From: JBDSTW01 sp039914705
Lineage (GTDB): Bacteria; Pseudomonadota; Gammaproteobacteria; SURF-13
NCBI GenBank assembly: GCA_039914705.1
Contig: JBDSOT010000081.1
Location: forward strand, 1-13,644
DNA length: 13,644 nt
Direction of reading: 5' to 3'
The notes under the pieces were generated by a model. It saw only the letters and a list, made by a program, of their open reading frames with translations, made no database searches and was not told the DNA's origin. The position numbers and the translations under genes are program-made. This document shows positions 6,419-13,644 of this stretch, one piece after another (position 1 is the stretch's first letter; each line of letters opens with the position of its first letter).

Positions 6419-6934
6419 TTACTTCTTCGGTGAAATCAACATCACCATTTGACGTCCTTCCATACGCGGAAACTGCTCTACCGTGCCTATCTCAGTAAGA
6501 TCCGCCTCGACTCGCTTTAACAACTTGAGACCCAGTTCCTGATGCGCAAATTCACGGCCCCGATAGCGCAGCGTGACCTTTGCCTTGTCTCCGTCGTTCA
6601 GAAAACGTGTTAGATTGCGCAGCTTTACCTGATAATCGCCTTCTTCAGTGCCGGGGCGAAATTTCACCTCTTTAATCTGGATCTGCTTTTGTTTTTTCTT
6701 GGCAGAGTGTTGTTTCTTGCCCAGATCGAACAGGTATTTGCCGAAATCCATGATGCGGCAGACCGGCGGTTCAGCGTTCGGAACGATCTCCACTAAATCT
6801 AACTCAGCCTCCAGGGCAAGCCTTTGTGCCTCATCAAGCGGTACTATCCCCAGCGGCTCTGCCTTACTTCCGATCAGGCGCACCTGCGGGGAAGTAATCT
6901 CCTCATTAAGACGAGTCTCTCTGTCAGCGGCTAT
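6419..6934 (-). CDS. infC: Translation initiation factor IF-3 with predicted ATA start codon
   Basis: IF3 binds the 30S subunit, keeps subunits apart and rejects wrong start codons. The frame encodes 171 residues: an N-terminal domain (about 1-75, TRLNEEITSPQVRLIG, LDLVEIVPNAEPPVCRIMDFGKY), a basic linker (KKQHSAKKKQKQ) and the C-terminal domain (about 85-171, EVKFRPGTEEGDYQVKLR, MEGRQMVMLISPKK). No ATG is available at the N-terminus. Conserved family sequence runs upstream of the first GTG (6883) back to ATA at 6932-6934 (AADRETRLNEE), and an in-frame TAG follows two codons further up (6938-6940). GGAGG at 6943-6947 is 8 bases from that ATA. A rare AUU/AUC/AUA-type start is the known basis of IF3 self-regulation, because IF3 itself discriminates against it. 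The gene follows thrS by 65 bases. Confidence 0.95.
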   Translation of the reverse strand: MAADRETRLNEEITSPQVRLIGSKAEPLGIVPLDEAQRLALEAELDLVEIVPNAEPPVCRIMDFGKYLFDLGKKQHSAKKKQKQIQIKEVKFRPGTEEGDYQVKLRNLTRFLNDGDKAKVTLRYRGREFAHQELGLKLLKRVEADLTEIGTVEQFPRMEGRQMVMLISPKK

Positions 6935-6942
6935 ATTCTAAT

Positions 6943-6947
6943 CCTCC
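6943..6947 (-). promoter_or_regulatory. Ribosome binding site GGAGG that fixes the ATA start of infC
   Basis: On the transcript strand GGAGG is followed by 8 bases and then ATA (6934-6932). The in-frame TAG between this site and the ATA excludes any earlier start, and the next usual start codon (GTG 6883) has no well-spaced ribosome binding site. Confidence 0.8.
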
Positions 6948-6999
6948 ACAAAAAATTGAACCCTTTAACGGGCATACCTTTGACTTCCCTGGCGAAGCT

Positions 7000-8958
7000 T
7001 CATTCAGTGTTCACAGCCCCAGCCAACTCTGTAGGCTCACCCAAAACAACAAGGCCGCGGTTAGCGATTTCTGCGTGGATTCGATCCATGAAACTTTGGA
7101 GCGTCATCACCCCGAGATCTTCACCACGTCGCGCACGCACGGCCACAGAATTGTTTGCAATTTCGCGGTCACCCACCACCAACAGATACGGGATACGCTG
7201 AAGTGTATGCTCGCGAATTTTAAAGCTTATCTTCTCATTTCTCAAGTCCGATTTAACCCGCAGCCCCTGTTTCCGGAGAATTTCCTCGCACCTGCGGACA
7301 TAATCCGCCTGATTATCGGTGATATTCATCACCACGGCCTGCACCGGGGCAAGCCAGGCCGGGAAGGCCCCGCCGTGTTCTTCGATCAGAATGCCGATAA
7401 AGCGTTCCAGCGATCCGAGGATGGCGCGGTGCAGCATGACCGGCACGCGTTTACTGCCGTCTTCCGCAATGTAATATGCCCCCAGGCGCTCGGGCATGGA
7501 GAAATCGACTTGAATGGTGCCGCATTGCCAGACGCGCCCGATGCTGTCCTTGAGTGAGAACTCGATCTTTGGTCCATAAAATGCGCCTTGCCCGGGCTGC
7601 AATTCCCAATCCAGGCCCTTGCTGTTCAAGGCAAGCTCCAGCGCCTGCTCAGCCTTGTCCCACACCTCATCCGCGCCCACGCGGTTCGGCGGCCGGGTAG
7701 AGAGTTTGATGATGATCTCCTTGAAGCCAAAGTCCGCGTACACCTTAAACAGCAGATCGATAAAGGCCGACACCTCGTCCTGAATCTGTTCTTCGGTGCA
7801 AAAGATATGGGCATCGTCCTGCACGAAGTTGCGCAGGCGCATCAGACCATGCAAGGTGCCGGATGGCTCATTGCGATGGCAGGAGCCGAACTCGGCGAGG
7901 CGCAAGGGCAGATCGCGGTAACTCTTCAGGCCCTGGTTGAACACTTGAATGTGGCAGGGGCAGTTCATCGGCTTGATCGCGTAGTCGTGTTTTTCTGATT
8001 CGGTGACGAACATATCGTCGCGGAATTTTTCCCAGTGGCCGGATTTTTCCCACAATGAACGATCGACCAGTTCGGGGGTACGTATCTCCTGGTAACCGTT
8101 GTCGCGCATCACGCCACGCATGTATTGCTGAACCTCCTGGTAGAGCCGCCAGCCGTTGTCGTGCCAGAAGATCATGCCCGGTGCCTCTTCCTGAATATGG
8201 AACAGATCGAGCTGTTTGGCGAGCTTGCGATGGTCGCGCTTCTCGGCCTCTTCGATGCGGTGCAGATAGGCCTTGAGCGCCTTGGCATCGGTCCACGCCG
8301 TGCCGTAAATGCGTTGCAGCATTTCATTATTCGAGTCGCCGCGCCAATAGGCACCGGCCAACTTGGTAAGCTTGAAGGCCTTGAGCTTGCCGGTGTTCGG
8401 TACATGCGGGCCACGGCACAGATCGATAAAATTGCCCTGACGATAGAGTGATATATCGTCATTGATGGGAATACTTTCAATAATTTCTGCCTTGTAGTTC
8501 TCGCCCATATTGCGGAAAAAGGCCACAGCCTCATCACGCGACATCACCGAGCGCGACACGGGTAACTCCAGTTCGGCGAGTTCCGCCATCTTGACCTCGA
8601 TGGCCGCGAGGTCTTCAAGGGTGAAGCGGCGTTCATAGGCAAAGTCGTAGTAAAAACCATCCTCGATGACCGGGCCGATGGTGACTTGCGCAGTGGGGAA
8701 TAATTCCTTCACCGCTTGCGCCAATAAATGCGCGGCGGAATGGCGGATAACATCGAGCGCATCCGGATCACGTTCGGTAACGATGCTCAGGCGCGCGTCA
8801 TGGTCGAGCATATAAGAAGTATCGACCAATTTATCATCGACCTTGGCGGCTAGCGCGGCCTTGGCAAGACCGGCACCGATAGACGCTGCGACCTCGGCAA
8901 CGCTCACGGGCTGGGGATATTCACGACGGCTGCCGTCAGGCAGGGTGATGGCTGGCAT
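7000..8958 (-). CDS. thrS: Threonyl-tRNA synthetase
   Basis: Charges tRNA-Thr with threonine and edits mis-attached serine. The 652 residues (E. coli 642) have all domains: TGS (about 1-62), the editing N2 domain with H73, H77, C181 and H185 in place, and the class II catalytic core (about 245-535). The zinc ligands that select threonine are C333 (MNCPCH), H384 (DDAHIF) and H510 (VMLHRAI), with motif 2 at HRNEPSG (361-367). The anticodon-binding domain is at about 537-638. The last dozen residues (EPTELAGAVNTE) extend past the usual end and look disordered. ATG 8958 is supported by MPAITLPDGS, the normal start, and AGGGTC 6 bases upstream. The leader back to the tRNA-Val gene folds like an autoregulatory operator. 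It heads the operon with infC. Confidence 0.97.
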   Translation of the reverse strand: MPAITLPDGSRREYPQPVSVAEVAASIGAGLAKAALAAKVDDKLVDTSYMLDHDARLSIVTERDPDALDVIRHSAAHLLAQAVKELFPTAQVTIGPVIEDGFYYDFAYERRFTLEDLAAIEVKMAELAELELPVSRSVMSRDEAVAFFRNMGENYKAEIIESIPINDDISLYRQGNFIDLCRGPHVPNTGKLKAFKLTKLAGAYWRGDSNNEMLQRIYGTAWTDAKALKAYLHRIEEAEKRDHRKLAKQLDLFHIQEEAPGMIFWHDNGWRLYQEVQQYMRGVMRDNGYQEIRTPELVDRSLWEKSGHWEKFRDDMFVTESEKHDYAIKPMNCPCHIQVFNQGLKSYRDLPLRLAEFGSCHRNEPSGTLHGLMRLRNFVQDDAHIFCTEEQIQDEVSAFIDLLFKVYADFGFKEIIIKLSTRPPNRVGADEVWDKAEQALELALNSKGLDWELQPGQGAFYGPKIEFSLKDSIGRVWQCGTIQVDFSMPERLGAYYIAEDGSKRVPVMLHRAILGSLERFIGILIEEHGGAFPAWLAPVQAVVMNITDNQADYVRRCEEILRKQGLRVKSDLRNEKISFKIREHTLQRIPYLLVVGDREIANNSVAVRARRGEDLGVMTLQSFMDRIHAEIANRGLVVLGEPTELAGAVNTE

Positions 8959-8979
8959 AGTAAAGACCCTTATTCAGTG

Positions 8980-9055
8980 GCGGCCACTACCAAAGGCCGC
9001 GTGTGGGTTGTGAGATGTAAATTGTGTTTAAGAGAAGCAAAAATAGGGTTTTTGC
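8980..9055 (-). promoter_or_regulatory. Putative thrS translational operator, tRNA-Thr-like leader
   Basis: In transcript order the leader has a stem-loop (9055-9037, GCAAAAA/TTTTTGC, 7 bp), then 36 bases without a single G (9036-9001), then a stem-loop (9000-8980, GCGGCC/GGCCGC) ending 21 bases before the ATG. The loop TTTGGTAGT holds T-GGT-A, placed as the anticodon GGU of tRNA-Thr is in its loop. E. coli ThrS represses its own mRNA by binding a similar stem / single-stranded / anticodon-mimic stem arrangement just upstream of the Shine-Dalgarno site. The E. coli resemblance is established knowledge; the function here is inference. A second hairpin (8976-8988, AGTGG/CCACT) would compete with the lower stem. 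Confidence 0.45.
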
Positions 9056-9097
9056 GTTGCCTTACATTAAATCGTGTAACGATAAAGCGCGGAAAAC

Positions 9098-9172
9098 TGG
9101 TAGGCGCGAGTGGGATCGAACCACCGACCACTACCATGTCAAGGTAGTGCTCTACCACTGAGCTACGCGCCT
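9098..9172 (-). tRNA. tRNA-Val (anticodon GAC)
   Basis: A full 75-base cloverleaf with encoded CCA. Acceptor stem AGGCGCG/CGCGCCT, D stem GCTC/GAGC, anticodon stem CTACC/GGTAG around loop TTGACAT (anticodon GAC, reads GUC and GUU), a 5-base variable loop, T stem GGTGG/CCACT with one G-T pair and loop TTCGATC, discriminator A. A tRNA-Val just upstream of thrS is common in gamma- and betaproteobacteria. Its 3' end is 139 bases from thrS on the same strand, so joint transcription is possible; no convincing separate promoter was seen. Confidence 0.97.
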
Positions 9173-9279
9173 GTCGCAAAAGCGGGTTACCTTAACATAG
9201 CGGACGGGGCCGACTCAACTTTTGACCGCTTGATTAAGCAATTAGCGGCGGAATTTGAACTTGAATTGGCGGGCTGGAT

Positions 9280-10569
9280 TTATTGAGAAATTCCGGCAGT
9301 GACGTCCGATTTTCGTAGGGCGGTGCCGACGGCCTTTACCTTGGTCCCCATGATTCTCCATTCTTCGTCGATAAATCGCAGGGCGGTGGACCAGCCGCTA
9401 TCCGGTAGTTCATTGGTGTAAGGTGCGTTGGTAATAACGGATTCATAGAGTGCGAGTGCCTGTGCGGCGCAGTGTTGTATCGAGAAGTTTTCGGCAGAGC
9501 GCCGAGCGGCTGCGGATAGGCTCCGCTGCCGTGATCGGGGCGAGCCGGCAATCCACTGCAAGGCCGTTGCAAAACTTGCGGCATCTTCGCCGGGTAATAG
9601 ACACCCGTTTTGACGATCCACAATTACCTCGCGCACGCCCGGGGCATCCACGGCCACCACGGGTACGCCCGCCGCCATCGCCTCGGCCAGTACCAGGCCT
9701 TGAGTTTCGCTCTGCGAGGCGAACGCGAAGACATCCATCGCCTGATAGGCATCGGCAAGCTGCGCACCCTGCACGCTGCCGGCTAAATACAGTTGGCAGC
9801 TTAAGCCGCGCTCCGCGAATATACGCTCGATATGTTCTGCCGCAGGGCCGCTGCCGACTACCAGATAACAGGCGCGTTTATTCCTTTTTAAAAATTCCGC
9901 CACGGCTTCGGTGAGGAACTCCAGATTTTTCTCTGCGGCAAGCCGCCCGACATGACCGACCACAAAGGCAGTGGCGGGGATGTTCAGTGAAACCCGGAAG
10001 TCATGCCCATTGCCACTGGCGAAGTGTTCGACATCAATGCCCGTAGGGATTACCTCGATGCGGGTCGCCACACCCTGGCCGCGCAGATCCGCTGCGATAC
10101 TCTCGCTGGGTGCAATGATGGCATCGCACAGTTTGCAGTAGCCGGTGACGAGGTCGGCAACAAAGCGCTTTAAGGTGGGTGAGTCATCGGCGAGGTAGTG
10201 GGTATATTGTTCGTACTGCGTGTGATGCGTAAATACGACTGGTACGCTGTGTATTGCGCGAGTTCTCAAAGCGGTGTCGCCCAGCAGGAACGGATGATGC
10301 GAATGCACAATGTCGGGCTGCAATTCTTGCAACATCGAGCGCAAATATCCGGGGATCGGCATGGGTACCGAAAAGTCGCTGCCGTTGAAGTGCTGGATGG
10401 CGGGGACGCGCACTACATCATCCTCGTAGTACGGCATAGCCTCGAACGATGGCGTTACCACGACCACGCGATGGCCGAGCTTGCGATACGCAGCCGTGAA
10501 ACTTTCGACCGAGCGCGCTACTCCGCCGATGTGCGGGGTATAGGTGTTGGTGAGCATGAGAATATTCAT
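9280..10569 (-). CDS. Glycosyltransferase family 4 (GT-B fold), probable sugar or lipid glycosyltransferase
   Basis: Transfers a sugar from a nucleotide donor, with retention, to an unknown acceptor. The 429 residues have the N-terminal acceptor domain (about 1-185) with MLTNTYTPHIGGVARSVE, HSHHPFLLG (89-97) and FTHHTQYEQY (113-122), and the C-terminal donor domain (about 195-375) with GHVGRLAAEKNLEFL (205-219), GSGP (239-242) and the EX7E pair E288/E296 in SETQGLVLAEAMAAGVPVV. The opening and the HTQYEQYTHY motif resemble diacylglycerol glucosyltransferases and related GT4 enzymes, so a membrane glycolipid is a plausible product. No signal peptide or membrane helix is present, so the enzyme is cytoplasmic. 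Residues about 380-429 form a tail outside the core. ATG 10569 overlaps the preceding glycosidase gene by 4 bases (ATGA), so the two are translated together. Product identity is inference. Confidence 0.9.
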   Translation of the reverse strand: MNILMLTNTYTPHIGGVARSVESFTAAYRKLGHRVVVVTPSFEAMPYYEDDVVRVPAIQHFNGSDFSVPMPIPGYLRSMLQELQPDIVHSHHPFLLGDTALRTRAIHSVPVVFTHHTQYEQYTHYLADDSPTLKRFVADLVTGYCKLCDAIIAPSESIAADLRGQGVATRIEVIPTGIDVEHFASGNGHDFRVSLNIPATAFVVGHVGRLAAEKNLEFLTEAVAEFLKRNKRACYLVVGSGPAAEHIERIFAERGLSCQLYLAGSVQGAQLADAYQAMDVFAFASQSETQGLVLAEAMAAGVPVVAVDAPGVREVIVDRQNGCLLPGEDAASFATALQWIAGSPRSRQRSLSAAARRSAENFSIQHCAAQALALYESVITNAPYTNELPDSGWSTALRFIDEEWRIMGTKVKAVGTALRKSDVTAGISQ

Positions 10570-12830
10570 AGTGCGTAAGCCTTGCTTAAGATGACGCTAC
10601 ACTGCCCAGGCGGCACACTAAGGTTTGTAAATCCGGGCAACCGTATTTCCAGAAGTGGTTCAGCACCGCGCCAAGCGGCCTCCCAGCCTATCTCGATGGA
10701 TTGAGTATTTGACCGTAGTGTAATCGAAATGTTGCCGAATGATGTCGGTGCCGGTCCGAAGCTGACCGGTTTGCCTGTGGCGAGCCAGCGAGTGGGAATG
10801 CCTGATACTAATATTAATGTATCCGCTTCCTCACGCACAAAGCAATTGCGCATCATCATGACCCATTCCGCCGCCGCCCACACATGCTGGCCGTCACCCA
10901 TGCACCCGCCGAGCGTGCGCGGATGGATGGCCTCGGGCCATTGACCGGTAGGGGAGGCCAATCCCGCCACAGTGTTCATCAGATCCAGGGCGCGGGGGTC
11001 GCCCGCCCGTAGCAACACCTGGGCTACATGCAAGGTTAAATACAGATTAATGCCGGAGTGGATCATGTCCTGGAAGAAACCGCCGTCCACGAAACATTCG
11101 TCGATTAAAAAATTTGCTGTATCGAGTAAACGCCTATCGTTCGGTGCCCATAATTGCAATGGATAACCGGCGGCTAATGACCCAATGGCACCACCATCCA
11201 TGCGCCGGTAGGGCGAGGCCGGAATGCCGGCCCGGTCGCGCCGTTGCTCAGTGGCTTGCAGACTGCGCTCGATGGCCACCGCAAGATCATCAGCGCCGGT
11301 ACGAAACTCCGCTGCACTGGATTGCTCACCAAACTTTTCCATAAATCCGGCGGCACACTGCAAACCGGCAATACTCCAGAAATCGTCCCAGTAATAGTAA
11401 TCGTTCGGCCCCAGATGTTCCGCGCTGAACCCGGCGGGGAGCAGGCCCGCATGTGCGAATTCCAGTTTATCGGAAAGGCGCTTGCGAATAATCCAGTGTG
11501 CGCCGTTACGAACGGATTTTAGCAGTGCTGGTTTAAGCTGGCGGCCGCTCAATTCGCAGTAGCGATGCATGATCCATAGCGCTTCGCCGTTGGAGTCCCA
11601 CTCACCATCTTGCGAGAGAAAGTATCCGTTGCGCGTCTGCCGCCCGTCAAAGCGATCCAGCGCACGCTCTACGCGATCCGTTAAACCCGCGCATAACATG
11701 GCGTGCAGAATGAATGCGGCATCGCGAAACCAAAAACGCTTATAAGTGTAAGGCCCCGCGTAGACATCTTCGGGTGAGTGGAGGATTAGTGTGCGCAGTG
11801 CGGCATCGTATAAAAATTGAAATTGTTCATCGGGGATAGACAATCTCGTGTGCCCTTCGAGTGCCGCCGTCCAGGTGGGATGAAGGTGATGCGCAGTAGC
11901 TACCGGCTTTTTAACCACTTCATCCGCAAGCGGAATACTCACAGTAATCCGGCGCGGCTCGTTAGGCCGGAGTTCGAACAGGGCCGCGGCGGTCGCCATG
12001 CCGACATTGCACGTTACGCGGTCTTCTTCGCACGTCTTGAGCAGACCCACGCGGACATCGCCGTGCCGATAATAAGAAAATTGATGACGGTCAGCGGCGG
12101 CGCTGAACTGGACGCAATGCCGGTCATTAATTTTCCAGGCTTGTTTGTTGGCATCAAGCATGACGTCACGGATAAAACTGACGCCCTCTGGATTGTAAGG
12201 CCGCACTGTCACGACCAGCCAGGCGCGACAATCAGCAGTGGCGGTGAGTTGTTGTCGACAAACGGGGACGCTATTCTCCAACGTAACATCGGTACGTGAA
12301 ATCAGCGACAGAGTCTGCGTGCGCGTCTCGGTGACTACGCTGATTGCGTTGCTAATGTCCAATGATTGCAGGGACGATGCAGCTTGGGAAGGGATTAGCT
12401 CACGGCCATCATCGGTAATAATCCAGGCATCCAGCGACCAGCCATCCCAGAACGGCGTTACTAAGCCGCGCGGATCAACAATGGGCAGGGAATCACAATC
12501 GGGCAGGCCCACGGCCGTCCAATTTCGATGCGACAAATTAACATGGGTAATGGAAAAGGCGCGCGGAATAAAGGCGTCATCTTTGGGATCGAACTGACGC
12601 TCGATCCAGTACGGCCAAACCCAGTCCAGGTTATGCTGAATCGCGCCGGTGTTGATCAGGCCGCGTGCGTGAAACACCACGCCGGCGCGCAGCAATTCCA
12701 GCGGTGCGCCGACCTCGGAAGGTTGTGCGAAACCGCGCAGGCGCGACAACAACAGAATCGGGTCGATAAACCCCTGCGCTCGCGCCACGTGCCGCACAAT
12801 GTATCTCCAGGGCAGCCATTTCAGCCACAT
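10566..12830 (-). CDS. Six-hairpin glycosidase, amylo-alpha-1,6-glucosidase-like
   Basis: A 754-residue cytoplasmic protein (no signal peptide) with the (alpha/alpha)6 barrel of glycogen-debranching and GH15/GH63-type hydrolases. Residues 1-310 form the N-terminal beta-rich part, with HRNWTAVGLPD (101-111) and WDGWSLDAWI. Residues about 330-665 form the barrel, with acidic clusters in aromatic settings: YKRFWFRDAAF (363-373), LSQDGEWDSNGEALW (405-419), YYYWDDFWSIAG (478-489) and GQWPEAIHPRTLGG...GDGQHVWAAAEW (629-656). E633 or D646 are candidate catalytic residues by analogy. A short C-terminal beta region follows. AAAGGA stands 8 bases before ATG 12830. The first 20 residues are basic and aromatic (MWLKWLPWRYIVRHVARAQG) and could touch the membrane. 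Its partner is the coupled GT4 gene. The substrate is unknown; trimming of the glycan built by the GT4 is one idea. Confidence 0.85.
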   Translation of the reverse strand: MWLKWLPWRYIVRHVARAQGFIDPILLLSRLRGFAQPSEVGAPLELLRAGVVFHARGLINTGAIQHNLDWVWPYWIERQFDPKDDAFIPRAFSITHVNLSHRNWTAVGLPDCDSLPIVDPRGLVTPFWDGWSLDAWIITDDGRELIPSQAASSLQSLDISNAISVVTETRTQTLSLISRTDVTLENSVPVCRQQLTATADCRAWLVVTVRPYNPEGVSFIRDVMLDANKQAWKINDRHCVQFSAAADRHQFSYYRHGDVRVGLLKTCEEDRVTCNVGMATAAALFELRPNEPRRITVSIPLADEVVKKPVATAHHLHPTWTAALEGHTRLSIPDEQFQFLYDAALRTLILHSPEDVYAGPYTYKRFWFRDAAFILHAMLCAGLTDRVERALDRFDGRQTRNGYFLSQDGEWDSNGEALWIMHRYCELSGRQLKPALLKSVRNGAHWIIRKRLSDKLEFAHAGLLPAGFSAEHLGPNDYYYWDDFWSIAGLQCAAGFMEKFGEQSSAAEFRTGADDLAVAIERSLQATEQRRDRAGIPASPYRRMDGGAIGSLAAGYPLQLWAPNDRRLLDTANFLIDECFVDGGFFQDMIHSGINLYLTLHVAQVLLRAGDPRALDLMNTVAGLASPTGQWPEAIHPRTLGGCMGDGQHVWAAAEWVMMMRNCFVREEADTLILVSGIPTRWLATGKPVSFGPAPTSFGNISITLRSNTQSIEIGWEAAWRGAEPLLEIRLPGFTNLSVPPGQCSVILSKAYAL

Positions 12831-12925
12831 CCGCGCAGTCCTTTACAAGATCGTGAACGCATAAGCTTCCAGAGGTTATGGCCGGAGTTGTGCCTGGCCC
12901 AATGTACTATGAAGCCTGAAGGTTT

Positions 12926-13644
12926 CTAGATAAATATCTCGCTGGCAGGCGCAGGTTTTCCTATAAAATAACCCTGTGCATAATCTACCTTGAATCTCTC
13001 AAGTAATGTCAATATAGCCGCATTTTCGACAAATTCCGCCGTGGTCTTTTTGCCGAAACCCCGGGCGACATCGCACAAGGCCTTAACCAGGATTTGATCA
13101 TCCGTATTATCAGCCAGATGCTGAATGAAGGAACCGTCTATCTTTACATAATCGACGGGCAACTGTTTCAAATAATAAAAAGACGAAAAGCCAACACCAA
13201 AATCATCGAGCGCAAAACTGCAACCAAACGCCCTGATCGACTGCATAAGCTTGCGCGCTGCGGACAGGTCTGCCAATGCCGCAGTCTCGGTTAACTCGAA
13301 GATGAAATTCGTCGGATCAGCTTTGTATTGAATCAGCGTTTCGGCGAGAATTGTCAGCAAATCCGGGTCGTCAAAGGCATGCGCGGATAAGTTGATCGAG
13401 AAACAGAAATTATGCCCCTGGCGAGAAAGTTCTGCTGCCTGGGCAATGGCCTTGCGCAATACCATATGATCAATGGCGTGGATCAGGCCGGTATGCTCTG
13501 CCGCGGTGATAAAGGCACCGGGTGCGATTATCTTGTCGCCCTCGCCGAGCATGCGCAGCAGCACTTCGTAATGTTTAATATTTTTAGTGCGCACTTCCAT
13601 GATCGGTTGATAATAAAGTATAAAGCGATCATGCAAGAGCGCGT
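12926..13644 (-). CDS. EAL-domain cyclic-di-GMP phosphodiesterase, 5' partial
   Basis: The EAL domain hydrolyses the second messenger c-di-GMP to pGpG. About 238 residues are visible and the frame is open to the right edge, so the start and any sensor or GGDEF domain lie outside. The TTG at 13636 falls inside the typical motif (ALLHDRFILYYQPI) and is not a real start. Signature groups in order: YEVLLRM (the EAL triad, here EVL with the catalytic Glu kept), SINLSAHAF (metal-binding Asn), FELTETA, DDFGVGFSSFYYLK (DDFG), VDYVKIDGSFI (catalytic Lys), TAEFVEN (Glu) and YAQGYFIGKPAP. All metal and catalytic positions appear kept, so the domain should be active. It lies 95 bases upstream of the glycosidase gene on the same strand and may share its transcript. 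Confidence 0.92.
   Translation of the reverse strand, partial: ALLHDRFILYYQPIMEVRTKNIKHYEVLLRMLGEGDKIIAPGAFITAAEHTGLIHAIDHMVLRKAIAQAAELSRQGHNFCFSINLSAHAFDDPDLLTILAETLIQYKADPTNFIFELTETAALADLSAARKLMQSIRAFGCSFALDDFGVGFSSFYYLKQLPVDYVKIDGSFIQHLADNTDDQILVKALCDVARGFGKKTTAEFVENAAILTLLERFKVDYAQGYFIGKPAPASEIFI

Noticed and set aside
6948..6985. Short CCC/GGG hairpin followed by a T-run between thrS and infC, considered as an attenuator
   Set aside because: The stem is only 3-4 bp, too weak to support a terminator call.
8970..9179. Open frame of 69 codons on the minus strand beginning MRQARSSVVEHYLDMV
   Set aside because: It is a translation of the tRNA-Val gene, a common false protein, not a coding gene.
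9173..9279. Promoter for the tRNA-Val gene
   Set aside because: TTGAGT could be a -35 box, but no acceptable -10 box lies at proper spacing, so no call is made.
9450..9914. Plus-strand open frame of 154 codons opposite the glycosyltransferase
   Set aside because: It is antisense to a well-conserved gene and its Arg/Pro/Ser-rich translation is typical of a shadow frame; no ribosome binding site.
1..13644. CRISPR array, prophage, integrase, toxin-antitoxin or defence genes
   Set aside because: No regularly spaced repeats and no recognisable proteins of these types were found on either strand.

Overview
The window is chromosomal DNA of a proteobacterium, most likely a gammaproteobacterium; a betaproteobacterium is not excluded. 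The reasons are the conserved minus-strand order tRNA-Val(GAC) - thrS - infC - rpmI - rplT - pheS - pheT - ihfA - merR-like, an IHF alpha subunit, a DsbC-type isomerase, an EAL c-di-GMP phosphodiesterase and a two-partner-secretion (TpsB) remnant. TGA is the stop of thrS, pheT, the merR-like gene and the six-hairpin glycosidase, so the organism uses the ordinary bacterial code.

Layout. Positions 1-1530 (plus strand) form a decay zone. It holds the end of dsbC, cut by one in-frame TGA where a Trp is expected, then a 146-bp, probably non-autonomous mobile repeat with inverted ends and TAA on both sides. After that comes a TpsB gene that keeps its signal peptide and both POTRA domains but has lost its whole beta-barrel. 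Positions 1552-8958 (minus strand) are the translation operon: threonyl-tRNA synthetase, IF3 (predicted ATA start), L35, L20, both PheRS subunits, IHF alpha and a MerR-type regulator. The tRNA-Val gene lies at 9098-9172, and the 139-nt stretch between it and thrS folds like an autoregulatory operator. Positions 9280-12830 (minus strand) hold a translationally coupled pair, a six-hairpin glycosidase and a GT4 glycosyltransferase. Positions 12926-13644 carry the C-terminal EAL domain of a protein that runs off the right edge.

How the genes work together. The core operon makes parts of the translation machinery and contains several probable feedback points: a tRNA-mimic leader before thrS, a rare start codon for infC, and a hairpin before pheS. 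The glycosidase-glycosyltransferase pair probably handles one glycan or glycolipid, with unknown substrate. No complete new system such as a defence island, CRISPR array or prophage is visible. The most unusual material is the thrS leader, the small mobile repeat with its three stem-loops, and the two freshly broken envelope genes beside it. No gene-free stretch exceeds 300 bases; the longest is 597-867, largely filled by the mobile repeat.
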